NCBI GenBank assembly: GCA_001931905.2
Contig: MSJI02000851.1
Coordinates: 1 to 64,000 of the forward strand
Direction of reading: 5' to 3'
Origin: Cladosporium sp. IMV 00045
Lineage: Eukaryota > Ascomycota > Dothideomycetes > Cladosporiales > Cladosporiaceae
DNA length: 64,000 bases
Part shown: piece after piece, positions 54,602 through 64,000 of the stretch
Numbering within the stretch: position 1 is the first letter of the stretch
Layout of the letters: the number at the start of each line of letters is the position of its first letter
Notes under the pieces: generated by a model
The model's input: only the letters and a program-made list of their open reading frames with translations
The model's database searches: none
Told to the model about the DNA's origin: nothing
Made by a program: the position numbers and the translations under genes

Positions 54602-55064
54602 GCTGTCCGGTATCGCGAGGTGAAAGCTGAAGCATTTCTGAGCTAAGTGATAGCAATTGGCGCTGCCGTGCAAGCAGCCGGAGGAAGTGCACGACTTCAG
54701 AAGACCAAAATGCGAGTCTCCTGACAGAAGCGATTGATGTTGATAATGTGCTGACGTGTGTGAGTGAAGGTGGTGAGTATGAGGAGTTGGTAAGGATGAG
54801 TGTATGTGGTGGCAGGATGATGTTCATCACACGCGCAGCATCTCCGGCGATGATGGAGCTTCGTCCGCTCGTTAATTAAGCTCAACCTTCGGCCCGCTCC
54901 TGCCGAGCGCGTGGGGCGCCGTAGCTTCATCGATGAGCGGCGATCACTGGAAGTATTATTGCCTTGCATGCATATTTGCTATTTACACTTCACTTTAACT
55001 ACGATTATCATGCTTACATGAACACCGACACCTACAACAGCATTCTCACCGATATCTTCCCAAT
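54602..55064. other. Divergent promoter DCP2 / J-protein gene
   Basis: 463 bp between starts; TTAATTAAG at about 54871. No TATA box recognised. The minus-strand frames here are not coding. Confidence 0.5.
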
Positions 55065-56378
55065 ATGGCGAGCGACGATGTAAAGCAATATATCGACTCG
55101 AACCACGACTTCTACGATTTACTAGGCGTTGCGCCAACATGCGCCGAAGGCGAACTGCGCAGCGCCTGGCGCAAAACCGCCTTGAAATACCACCCTGACA
55201 AGGTCGGCGCAAACCAAGAAGCACTCGACAAGTTCCATCTTCTCCAAATCGCCTACGATGTGCTCAGCGACTCGACGGCGAGGGAGTTGTACGACAATGC
55301 GCGCAGGGCGCGAGTAGAAAAGGCGCAGCGCGAGTCACAGTACGATGCACGGAGGAAAACAATGATTGATGAGCTTGAGGCTCGGGAGAGTGGATATTTG
55401 AAGAGGAAGAGGGATGAGATGGACGAAGACGAGAAGTTTCAGAGAGAATTAGCGAGGCTGGCGGCAGATGGAAAGAGAAGGAGGGAAGCAAGGACAGAAG
55501 AGCTTAGGCGGGCTGCAGAAGCTGAGAGAAAGAAGGAGGAAGAAGAGATCGCGCAGCCTGTGGCGGTACAAAACGGACCTGTGGAAGAGATGGATCGCTC
55601 TATCAAGTTCCGGTTTCCCAAAAGCGATGAGACGGCACATCTGGACCGCGACAGTGTGCAAGAGCTTTTCTCTCGCTTCGGCAAGATCGAACATATCATC
55701 TTGCGCGACAAGAAGATCAAAGTCCCCGGCGAGAAACACCGTGCGACCTACTACACAGTCTTGATCGTCTTCAAAAGCATAGTCGGCGCACACGCCGCGA
55801 TTCTCGACATCTCAAAGGTTCAGAATGAGGACCCTCGCTTCTTACCCTTCGAAGAAATCAATTGGGCCAAAGGCATCGAGCCAGACTGCGTCCCAAAAGC
55901 ACAACCTCGCTCGCCCATGACACCCCAAAGCAACGGCCAAGATGGAGGAACACCCCAGGCAACCCACAACACAGGACCAAGCGGCACGACGAACGGCCCA
56001 TCCATGGAGGAAATTACCATGATGCGGATCAAGAACGCGGAGAAACGGCGCGCAGAGGAAAAGATCCGGCGCGAAAAGGCCGAAGCAGGCGATGAAGTTA
56101 ACCCGCCCTCAACTCCTGTAAACAGTGAACGGCCACAGTCAGCGCTACGGGCGAAACTCAACGCTTCCTTGAACAGTGAGCCAGGGTTGCGCAAAGTTCC
56201 TTCTTTCGGCTCCTTCAAAGGCACCCCTAGGGCTAATAAAGGTGTCAGCGGCTTGGGAAGCTCCGTGAGCAGTCCGTCTGTGGACGAAGCTAATAGAGCG
56301 CATGCGCGGAATGCCGAGAAAAGGCGCTTGGAGGAAGAGATCAGGAAGGAAGAAGCGGAGGCTGGCGAGGAGGCTTGA
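55065..56378 (+). CDS. Cwf23/DNAJC17-like J-domain and RRM splicing factor
   Basis: Intronless, 437 residues. The J domain (about 14-78) has DFYDLLGV, the HPD motif at H43-P44-D45 and a helix ending in ARELYDNARRARVEK. A long charged coiled coil follows (about 85-170). An RRM-like domain covers about 176-255 (SIKFRFPK, LFSRFGKIEHIILR, YTVLIVFKSIVGA). This combination is that of yeast Cwc23 / fission yeast Cwf23 / human DNAJC17, which help spliceosome disassembly. The C-terminus contains two copies of a charged 20-residue helix (NAEKRR..E.IR) at about 323-343 and 417-437. The gene ends 143 bp from the convergent tRNA isopentenyltransferase gene. Confidence 0.9.
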   Translation: MASDDVKQYIDSNHDFYDLLGVAPTCAEGELRSAWRKTALKYHPDKVGANQEALDKFHLLQIAYDVLSDSTARELYDNARRARVEKAQRESQYDARRKTMIDELEARESGYLKRKRDEMDEDEKFQRELARLAADGKRRREARTEELRRAAEAERKKEEEEIAQPVAVQNGPVEEMDRSIKFRFPKSDETAHLDRDSVQELFSRFGKIEHIILRDKKIKVPGEKHRATYYTVLIVFKSIVGAHAAILDISKVQNEDPRFLPFEEINWAKGIEPDCVPKAQPRSPMTPQSNGQDGGTPQATHNTGPSGTTNGPSMEEITMMRIKNAEKRRAEEKIRREKAEAGDEVNPPSTPVNSERPQSALRAKLNASLNSEPGLRKVPSFGSFKGTPRANKGVSGLGSSVSSPSVDEANRAHARNAEKRRLEEEIRKEEAEAGEEA

Positions 56379-56521
56379 GTAGGATTGCCCAGCTTTGATT
56401 ATTTAACGATACCCCAATCTGTAATTGAGATAATATTTCGTCGGCCTCGTATACAAGCGCCGACTCTCCGTTGTGACCTCTTTCTGCAATCCGTTCGTTT
56501 CTCATTTATTTTCAATCGTGA

Positions 56522-58007
56522 TCATGACCCATCTACATCTCCATTATCCTTCCCTTCCTCCCCTCCACCCCTAACACGTCCCCCCTCACCACCATCCTCA
56601 TCCAACCTCTTCCTCTTACTAACCAATCTTCTGTGCGCCCGACTCCTCGAATGCTGCTCCCACTGCTTCTCGGTGACGCAAGTAACGCCACAAACCTCAC
56701 AGCTCCTTCTGACCCACAATGCAGGCGTAGCGGCAAGATCATGATCCTGCTTAGCGGTCAACTGCTCCTCCGCTGCTTGAGACAGACTCTTCGGCTCCGG
56801 CATGGGAGATTCAGCGAGAAAAGCCTGCGTGAGCTCTGTCGCGGGCTGAACGACGCTTTCGGGGAATTTCGAAACGTCCGAGCCGTCGAGCAGGTAGAAA
56901 GATCGCTCTGCGTGGGCGGAAGAGAGGGCGTGGAGGAGTTTGATGCGAATCCAACGGATTTGGCGTTTTGCGTACTGGCGCGTGGCGATTTTTGTCCTTT
57001 CGATCGCTTCTGCTTTGAGAGACGCGAGGTCTGCTTCGCTCGCGGTGCCGGAGTCTAGGGCGGTGATGTACGCTTTGAATTCTTTGAAGCCGATACTGAC
57101 CCAGATTCCTCGACTTTCGTCTACGGGCTTGCCTTGTTCTTGTTCGGAATTCGTGGCATAGGCGTGCAATTGGTTGACTTCGTCCAGCAGGCCTTGGGCG
57201 AGCATTTTGTCGACGCGCTTGTCGAGGCGGTTCCGCAGCGTTTCGGATTCGGCGTGGATCCAGAAGAGCAGTGTTGGGAAGCGCATGCCTGATTCTGCGT
57301 CTTCGCTGGAAGGATCTTCTGCGGCGCTGGCGTTCGCTTGTCTTTGTTCTGCGTAGATGTCCGAGGCCTTGCGGCCGGTTTGCAAGTAAATTTCCAGACT
57401 TCTCTGGATCTTTCGCCGATCATTGGGATGCCAGCGGTCCGCCATGACAGGGTCGATCTCTCGCAGTTTCTCCAGCAACGTAGGTGTAGACTCCTTCAAG
57501 ATTGGGAATCTCTCTTCCAAATTGTCCGCGGGACCTTTCGCCTCCTCATCCTTCTCCCCATCCTGACTCTTTTCCTCGCCTTCCGCGAGTCGATCTCGAA
57601 AGAGCAAGCTCTGAGTATAATAGTGCGTGCCTCCAACTAAGATTGGCAATTTCCCTCGACTTCGGATCTCTTCAATGACACTCAGCGCGCGCTTGACGAA
57701 CGTTCCAACAACCCATGTTGGCTCTCCAAAGCCTATGCAGCCGAGCAGATGGTGAGGAATGCCTTTCCGCTCTTTTACTGTGATCTTGTTCGTAATGACA
57801 GGTAGACCTTCGTATAGTTGCATGGCATCACCATTGATAACTTCGCCATTATATCGCTGGGCTAAGGAGACGGCTAGCTGGCTGCGGTGGTCAGCTTTCT
57901 GGTTGTGAGGGAGGAGGTTGAGATGATCGAAAGCGTACGTCTGATTTGCCGGTTCCAGTCGAGCCGACAATGGCGATGAGAGGTTGTCTTTGCGCCTGCT
58001 GCGCCAT
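56522..58007 (-). CDS. MOD5: tRNA dimethylallyltransferase (Mod5/MiaA family)
   Basis: Two exons: 58007-57939 and 57877-56522, intron 61 nt (GTACGC..GCAGCCAG), 474 residues. The acceptor at 57878 is chosen over the AG four bases earlier because it restores GKSDLAVSLAQRY in frame. The enzyme adds the isopentenyl group to A37 of tRNAs reading UNN codons, in cytosol, nucleus or mitochondria. Motifs are the P-loop GSTGTGKS (15-22), INGDAMQLYEGLPVITNKI, GTHYYTQSLLF and RQYAKRQIRWI, the tRNA-binding segment. A matrin-type C2H2 zinc finger sits near the C-terminus (CEVCGVTCVTEKQWEQHSRSRAH), as in eukaryotic members. A Lys/Arg/Gly-rich end follows. It shares a 329-bp upstream region with CAF16. Confidence 0.94.
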
Positions 58008-58336
58008 CGTGGTGATTTGTCTGATTTTGCTCACAGACCGCAGCATCGAATTTCCAAAATCAATTATCTGTCGCCATCGGGCTCTTCACATTTGCTTGTT
58101 GCTTAGGGCTGATGACATGTGAAAGGAAATGTAAATTGTACGCACGGTCCCTCGACATGCCCGATCTGGAAGGTCCTTTCGTCACGAGTCATCGAAAATC
58201 CACCACGCAATGGTCTGATATCTGCCGATGATCTGGTAAAATCCAAAGACCTAAATATATAAAGTCCTATCTTCCCTCTCATCGAAGAGGACGATCACTT
58301 CAAATCCAGAGCACAACCAAGCAAAATCTCATCAAA
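58008..58336. promoter_or_regulatory. Divergent promoter MOD5 / CAF16
   Basis: 329 bp between the two starts, with TATATAAA at 58256 serving CAF16. No separate TATA box for MOD5 is seen. Confidence 0.5.
58256..58263 (+). promoter_or_regulatory. TATA box of CAF16
   Basis: TATATAAA, 81 bp before the ATG at 58337. Confidence 0.55.
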
Positions 58337-59218
58337 ATGCCCTCCCCAACCATTGCCACGAATGGCCTAACCTTCGCCTTCCCCGACGGCACCACAGGCC
58401 TGACGGACATCTCCATCGACCTGCCCGCAGGCTCTCGCAACCTACTCATTGGTGGTAAGCCACGACTCAATCCATTCCCAAAGAAAAACCCGTGCTAAAT
58501 CCCCAGAGCGAACGGCGCGGGCAAAACAACCCTCCTCCGCCTTCTGAGCGGCAAACGCATGGCGCCGGCGGGCGCCGTAGACATCGGCGGCGTAGACCCC
58601 TTCCTCACTGGCCTCGAGGGCGTGACCTACCTGGGATTAGAATGGGTTCTCAACCCCATCGTCCGATCCGACATCGCGGTGCCGGAGCTTCTTCGATCGG
58701 TCGGCGGCGACGCCTACCCGGAGCGCAGGGACGAGCTGATCCGGATCCTGGACGTGGATTTGTCGTGGCACCTGCACGCCGTGTCTGACGGCGAGAGGCG
58801 GCGCGTGCAGCTCGTCATGGGCCTGCTGCGCCCCTGGACCGTGCTGCTGCTGGACGAGATCACGGTCGACTTGGACCTGCTGTCGCGGCACAACTTTCTG
58901 GACTTCCTGAAGAAGGAGACCGAGTCGCGCGAGTGTACGATCGTGTACGCGACGCACATCCTCGACAACCTGGCAAACTGGCCGACGCACCTCGTGCACA
59001 TGTCGCTGGGCAAGGTGAAGAAGTGGGGTCCCATGGAGTCCTTTGAGGTGCCCAAGAATGACGGCGGAGCTGAGGGCAATAGCCGTCTTGGGCAGTTGGT
59101 GATGCATTGGTTGAGGGAGGATTTGGCCGAGAGAGGGCCCAGAAGGGGCCAGACTGAGGGCAAGACTTATCCCAACCTTGAGGGTAAGGGCGGCTATGGG
59201 TTGGAGCAGAAGAAATAG
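58337..59218 (+). CDS. CAF16: Caf16, soluble ABC ATPase associated with CCR4-NOT
   Basis: Two exons: 58337-58454 and 58509-59218, intron 54 nt (GTAAGC..CCAGAG), 275 residues. The intron lies within the Walker A region, and the splice rebuilds LIGANGAGKTTLLRLLSG. A single nucleotide-binding domain is present without membrane segments. The signature loop is VSDGERRRVQLVMGLL, Walker B is WTVLLLDEITVDLD, and the switch His is in YATHILDN. The DEITVDLDLLSRHNFLDFLK stretch is characteristic of Caf16 and its plant I-family relatives. In yeast Caf16 associates with the CCR4-NOT complex and RNA polymerase II mediator factors. The C-terminus is charged and Gly-rich. The third Q-loop position was not assigned. 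Confidence 0.93.
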
Positions 59219-59615
59219 TTTGAAGGCGAGAGACCTTTCGATTTGGCGTTGGTGTCAGGCCAAACGGCGATGTTTCAACTCTTCGCCGATAGAGCATTTG
59301 GACGGTTTTTGAGAAGCGTCACACGCGAGGCGTTCAACAGGCTGGGATAGCATATTGGGCTAAACTATGTAGTACACGGCAGAAGGAAGCCACCTACACA
59401 ACTTATTACAAGCGACCGCCCACCGCCCCATTTTCGCTTCACTGAGGGATTGTCCCGTTGGTCCTGGCAACACAAGCGTCTTCTCGTCCCAACATTCACC
59501 CCCACCAAATGTCTCCCTCATACAGTCGAGTCACACCCTGCGGCCGCCCCAGCCCTCAAGCCTCCGCAGCAAAGATCTTTCTCACTTCTCCTGCTTTGCA
59601 CATCAATACTCCCAC
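59219..59615. other. Convergent 3' flanks of CAF16 and MKT1
   Basis: 397 bp, no gene seen; a plus-strand frame at 59450-59656 overlaps the end of MKT1 antisense and is not called. Confidence 0.5.
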
Positions 59616-61931
59616 CTAGGGCTGAGCAGCAGTGCCGATGGGGCTGGATTGCTTGAGCTTCTCCGCAAGCCATTCGTCCGCATTCTTGAAAGTCGTCTTG
59701 GTATCGTTGTTAACAATCGCGCTGTCAGCGGCTTGGATGCCAGCGTTGACCTGTGAAACATATTAGCACAACGAATCAGAACGACATGGTACTTGGAAAC
59801 CTACCGCTCCCCACATCTTCCACGCCTTCTCCAAATCGTGAGGGACGTCGTACGCGTGGTTGAACCAGCGCGAGATGTCAGTGCGCTTGCTCGACTCGTT
59901 TGACAGTTCGTCGAGGAAGCTCTTGACGACAAGACTGAGACCGAGGTCGGGGTTCTCAATGAACGGGAGATTGCAGCCGAGATCCGAGTAGTCGGTGGGC
60001 TTCAACTGATGAGACACCGCACCAGAACCGAGCATGCTCAATGCGTGAACCTCCAAAAGGTCACGGAGACTGCTGCGCACAGCACAGGTGACCTGCTGGT
60101 AGCCGAGCAAGTGCCTTGAAAGGGGACCAGTAAATCCGATTTCTTTGTGTTGGAACGAGCCAAGGGACGCAATCCTGCTGAGGAGAAGAGTATAGGCCTT
60201 GTCGGTCTCCGACCCGCGCATGGGAGCGCCCAGGTACTTGTCGGCAGGGAACATTTGGCTTGTGTTGAGAACATCGAGCTTGTGGAGCTCGAATGCCATG
60301 AAGATTGCCTCTGCCGCCTCCGAGCGACGCCCGGCAGAAAAGATGTAACCAGTCTCTTTCGCGTGATCGAACGCTGCTTTGAGAGCTTTACCCCAAGCGG
60401 ATAGAGTGTGGTTATTGTTAATATAGCCACGGTCCTCGAGGAAGCGCAGAACAGTGTTAGCGATCAGCTCGTTTGGCTCCCTAAGCTCCTGAGTTGCAGT
60501 CTCCCCAGGCTTCTGAGTCAGAGTCTCTTGGGCTGTTTTGTCGTCGGAGAGGAGGGTGACTGCAAAAAGGAGCGGCTCCTCTCTGATGTCAATCTTCGGG
60601 TCGGAGATCTTAGCAAGAACCTCCTTCTTCACGCGCCAGCGGTTAGCCGACTGCAATGGCGCAGATACATCCGGCACATTAAGCGACTGCTTGTTGTTCT
60701 CGTTGTGCCATGACACAAGCTCGACGTCCTTCTTCTGATAGTAGCGATGGAGCATCGGGTTGATGAGTGCCATGGTCCTGGTACGTAGCGAAGCCAGCTT
60801 TTGCGTCACGAGCTGCTGGTACGCCGGCGATGATCCACCGTCAAGTGGAGGAATCTCAAAAATTTCGCCTCTGGTTCTCCAGTTCAGTATTCTGGGGCCA
60901 ACAACTCCTCTGGAGAGATAGTAGTAAATTTCGTCAGGGAGGCGCTGGCCGATCACTTCGTGCATGTCGGCGGCTGCTAAGTCATTCTTAGTGAGCACAA
61001 TCTCGCCCTTGCCGTCCAGAATCACGCTGTGCTTAACGGCGGTCCTTGCCTTCTTGAAAAGCTCCAAGAACTCCTTGTTCAAATTGTCGTACGCCGCAAA
61101 GCCAACAGTACCAGCACGGGTAGCCAGTTCGCGGGCGCCCTGGATCGGGTTGGGCGCAGTCTCGAGCTCGGTGGGTGGCGCAAGGATCGTCAAGCCAGAG
61201 ATGAGGGAGAAGTCCAGAAATTGCTCGTCGTCCATTGCCAGCTTGGCCATGCATTTTGATCTTTCGACCCAAGAAAAGAGCTGGTTCTCGAAATCGAAAG
61301 ACGTGACGACCTTGGAAGCACCAAAGAGAAGACAAGACTGTGAGCCGAAGATTGCATCACTAAAGTTCTCGTTGTCGAGCGCCACAGCTTGTGCGGCGGC
61401 GGAGTAAGGCGCAGTCTGGATCCTAACCCCTTGACGTTGAAGGTGCGACTCGAGCCAGCGAAGAACGTGGTAGGTACTGTATGTGCCTGTTGCTTGTTAG
61501 TCACGTCGCCAGCGTCAGTCGCATGAGCTTTGCATACATGATTTGCCAAACTCTGCTACAGCCTCGTCGGCTCTGCTTTGGCTGTAGAGGCTCCAAGCCT
61601 CGTCTAAGCTTCGCGCAGCGAGTTTACTCTCACGTGAGATGGTCGCACGATCCTTGCAGGCAAGATCGAGACCGTTGAAAATGAAAGTCGGAGTGATGTT
61701 AGACACCTGAAAGGCGGCGATGTGGTCATCCACGTGTTTCCTCAAAGCGAAAGGTAGACCTCCAAGCGCGGGAAGGAGAGGCTCGCGTGTGGTGCGTGAA
61801 GTCAAGATGTTTTCTAAGAAGTCTTCGGCATCGATCATGAGTCGCGTGTCCTTGAGTTGGTCAATGGGTCCAGTGGTAATGAGGCCCTCGCTGAGGACCC
61901 AGTCCCTGAAAGCTTGGGCGCGCGAGGCCAT
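59616..61931 (-). CDS. MKT1: Mkt1, XPG-like post-transcriptional regulator
   Basis: Three exons: 61931-61538, 61486-59805 and 59750-59616, all joins in frame, 736 residues. Introns are 51 and 54 nt. The N-terminal region (1-130) is XPG_N-like: RDWVLSEGL, RLMIDAEDFLENIL, and PTFIFNGLD. The XPG_I-like part follows (APYSAAAQAVALD, AIFGSQSCLLFG), then the Mkt1 N and C domains with LRFLEDRGYINNNHTLSAWG. Catalytic acidic residues of true XPG nucleases appear only partly kept, as in Mkt1. Yeast Mkt1 acts with Pbp1 on translation or stability of specific mRNAs such as HO and mitochondrial genes. Without the last intron the protein would end differently; the spliced last exon (NAGIQAADSAIVNNDTK) matches the family better. 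Confidence 0.92.
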
Positions 61932-62403
61932 TGTGGGATAAACGAGAGGTGTAGAACTAATGCGAACAAAATGTGAAGAATTCGGGTGCGTATGTATTGT
62001 GTATGCGTGTGTCGCAGGGAGGGGAGTAGCAGTTACAAAAGTTTGGATAGTTGTTCGACAGCGTGAGCGAGGCAATCATGTGAAGTTGCGCAGGGCAGGA
62101 CCCTGGCGAGGTAAGCTCTGGACCGATTTCCGCCTCAGGCAGTCATGCAGCAACCACCACCTCATTCGTCACACCACGGTTGGGACATCGGGCTGAGCGC
62201 ATGTGAACACATGTGCAATGCCATTGAGTTTGTACCTAAAATTGACGCATTGTAACTTTTGATGCCATCACAATTCTGATATAACTCCATAAAGTGCTCG
62301 ACCAACGTCTGAAAGCCTTCACTCAAACAATTTCGACATTTCTGGGCCAAGAAGTTGTACTCATCTTCCCTATTCCAGACCAAAAGCCCATGTCCAATCG
62401 AGC
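61932..62403. other. Non-coding between phospholipase D and MKT1
   Basis: 472 bp holding the MKT1 promoter and the phospholipase 3' flank. No gene seen. Confidence 0.5.
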
Positions 62404-64000
62404 TCAAGTATACACCGCCTCAGTAAACTTATTCAACCCCAAGCCCTCCTTCGCAATATCCTCTTCCTTCAAGAAAAGCAACGGCATCTCCACCAGCGTG
62501 CCGCGAATCTTCGCCAACTCCTCCTTGACCTGCCCGACCGCCACCTGAGGGTCACGATCGAACTCCTCCGCAACCACGTGGCCGTTCTTCCACGTGCTTG
62601 GTCGCGCGGTGTCCTTGCCAGCCTCCTCGGCTTCCTCCGGCTTGAAGAAGCGCTCGTAGTACTCTTCGTACTGCTTCCAGTTGCGCACGCCGTCGAAGGG
62701 AACCGGGTGGAAGACCTTGGCAAACGCCGCGGTGTTGGTGTAAGCCGTCTGCTTCCAGAGCCTGTTGAAGGAGTCTGACAGCGGGTCTTCCACTGCTTGG
62801 TCCTCGTGCGAGCCCCAATCGTACTCGTTCGGGCCGCCGAAGCCCACGGGCAGCCGGTTCGTGTCTTCCCTGGTGCAGTCTTGCGGGCGGAGAAGGCCGA
62901 GGTGTTTACGGAAGATGAAGCGGCGTAGCTGCGTGGCAAAGCGGCTGACTGTAGTGGGTCGGCCGGCCATGGTGGCCTGGATTTCCTGATTGTCTTCCAG
63001 AACCACCGCTATTTCCGAATCGTGCTCACCGAGCTGAGAGCGGTCGTTGAGATTGGCAGAGCCGCAGATGACGGTTCGGTCGTCCGCAATGAGCAACTTG
63101 GAGTGGATGTAGAGCTCCTCTGACACGAAAGCGTCGAGCTCGTTGGTGCTACCGTCTTCCCAGGGAACGTTACGAATGTCGGTGCCGCCAAGCATGTAAC
63201 ATTCTGCAATAGAGTCCCAGCGGCCTGATGCGAGATTCTGACCACGTTCGCCATAGACTTGTCGGGCAGCCTGTTGATATCTCTGGTAGTCTCTTTGGTT
63301 CTGTCCTTCGTACTCCTGGCCGTAGTTTTGGCTATCTACGGTCTGGCCGTAGCGGATATCATGAGCTCTCCTTGCATCGTCGTAGGCCACACCAGCTTGT
63401 TCTTCGACCTTTGCCATTGCAGAAGACGTGTTGATCCTATCGTAGTTGCGCAGGTTATAGAAGCGCAGGTACTTCATGGGATCAACGCCTGCCTTTGCGA
63501 TCTGTTCGTAGATGGAGTAGCCGCCACGGTTAATGCTGTCGTACTGGAACTCCATAATGGCCCTGGTACTGAGGGCATCGTCCGACTTGAGGTCGCCAGC
63601 GAATCCTGGAACTGCTGGAATGTTGATGATCATTTGCCATGCCTCATTGTTGTTGGCTGCACGTACGACCCGCTCCACGATTGCAGCACCAATGCGGTTT
63701 TGCACTGGCTTCTGCCGCTCATCAGTCGCTGTGATGAAGAACTGGTTCTCCATGTACACGAAGTGCTCTGACTTTCTTATGACATCAATGTATGCATCCG
63801 CAATGCTGTGCTCGAGCGGTACTCCATGAGACCACTGGGTACAAGACCGGACAATCTGGCAGTGCATGCCTCCCAACGGTCCCGATGGGTAGCCCGAGTC
63901 CTCTCCCTGTAGACCCTCACGCATTCGTTCGCGACCTTCTCTCAACAATTCTTGGCCGCGCTGGTAGTGGCTGTGCATGCGTTGTCGGAAATGCTCGTAT
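62404..64000 (-). CDS. Phospholipase D (Spo14/Pld1-type), C-terminal part, cut by window edge
   Basis: The frame is open from the window edge to the stop at 62404 (about 532 residues; the ATG at 63978 is internal). Phospholipase D hydrolyses phosphatidylcholine to phosphatidic acid at membranes. The second HKD motif is present: HSKLLIADDRTVICGSANLNDRS. Before it lies the region SHGVPLEHSIADAYIDVIRKSEHFVYMENQFFI, conserved in the fungal/animal PLD1 family. The first HKD motif and any PX/PH domains would be upstream and are outside the window. A Tyr/Gln/Arg-rich insert (YGQEYEGQNQRDYQRYQQ) sits between the conserved blocks. The C-terminal tail carries DPLSDSF and WKQTAYTNTAAFAKVFHPVP, as in Spo14 relatives. 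Confidence 0.92.
   Translation of the reverse strand, partial: YEHFRQRMHSHYQRGQELLREGRERMREGLQGEDSGYPSGPLGGMHCQIVRSCTQWSHGVPLEHSIADAYIDVIRKSEHFVYMENQFFITATDERQKPVQNRIGAAIVERVVRAANNNEAWQMIINIPAVPGFAGDLKSDDALSTRAIMEFQYDSINRGGYSIYEQIAKAGVDPMKYLRFYNLRNYDRINTSSAMAKVEEQAGVAYDDARRAHDIRYGQTVDSQNYGQEYEGQNQRDYQRYQQAARQVYGERGQNLASGRWDSIAECYMLGGTDIRNVPWEDGSTNELDAFVSEELYIHSKLLIADDRTVICGSANLNDRSQLGEHDSEIAVVLEDNQEIQATMAGRPTTVSRFATQLRRFIFRKHLGLLRPQDCTREDTNRLPVGFGGPNEYDWGSHEDQAVEDPLSDSFNRLWKQTAYTNTAAFAKVFHPVPFDGVRNWKQYEEYYERFFKPEEAEEAGKDTARPSTWKNGHVVAEEFDRDPQVAVGQVKEELAKIRGTLVEMPLLFLKEEDIAKEGLGLNKFTEAVYT

Noticed and set aside
1..64000. tRNA, rRNA and CRISPR features
   Set aside because: No box A/box B pair with a GGTTCGANTCC-like block was found by eye on either strand, there is no rRNA-like sequence, and no regularly spaced repeats. 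A tRNA scan would be needed to be certain.

Overview
The window is nuclear DNA of a filamentous ascomycete (Pezizomycotina), most likely a Dothideomycete. Introns are short (about 48-75 nt, one of 140 nt) with GT..AG ends and CTGAC/CTAAC branch sites. Genes are monocistronic on both strands at roughly one per 2 kb. The gene content is fungal: Zn2Cys6 regulator, multicopper oxidase, GMC oxidoreductase, GH3, YMC020W-type hydrolase, Lsb1/Pin3. The species call is inference only. For every multi-exon gene I worked out exon borders by hand from splice signals and frame continuity; no search was run.

Layout. 1-0.47 kb: C-terminal end of a pogo/Fot1-like transposase with an in-frame 102-bp tandem duplication. 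1.2-2.8 kb: organic-anion (Dal5-type) MFS transporter. 2.8-5.6 kb: no gene. 5.6-6.6 kb: lineage-restricted orphan. 7.5-15.7 kb: Tdp1-like DNA repair enzyme, Spb1 rRNA methyltransferase, YMC020W-type alpha/beta hydrolase. 16.4-17.4 kb: secreted metalloprotease. 17.5-23.3 kb: a maltose-type cluster of GH13 alpha-glucosidase, sugar permease and Zn2Cys6 regulator. 23.6-24.4 kb: Ada-type methylphosphotriester regulator. 24.4-33.8 kb: two secreted enzymes (bilirubin-oxidase-like multicopper oxidase; GH3 beta-glucosidase) separated by 2-2.8 kb empty stretches. 34-37.4 kb: monocarboxylate-type MFS transporter and an Lsb1/Pin3-like SH3 protein. 38.3-44 kb: a frameshifted zinc-type alcohol dehydrogenase, a small SnoaL-sized protein, a metallo-beta-lactamase-fold hydrolase, and small putative genes. 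44.9-47 kb: secreted GMC oxidoreductase. 48.3-49.8 kb: the 3' part of a fungal membrane protein. 50.6-64 kb: methyltransferase, then an RNA-biology block (Dcp2, Cwf23-like J-protein, Mod5/MiaA, Caf16, Mkt1), ending in a phospholipase D cut by the window edge.

How the genes fit together. The clearest functional unit is the alpha-glucosidase/permease pair on a shared 734-bp promoter with a Zn2Cys6 regulator 59 bp beyond the permease, the layout of a MAL locus. The secreted GH3, multicopper oxidase, GMC oxidase and metalloprotease fit a saprotrophic or plant-associated life style. Five consecutive genes at 51.6-61.9 kb act on mRNA or tRNA, which may be chance. The most notable single observations are the one-base frameshift in an otherwise fully spliceable dehydrogenase, the repeated LLxLF motifs in the Dcp2 tail, the four spaced tryptophan motifs in the YMC020W-type protein, and the near absence of CpA/TpG in the intact transposase frame.
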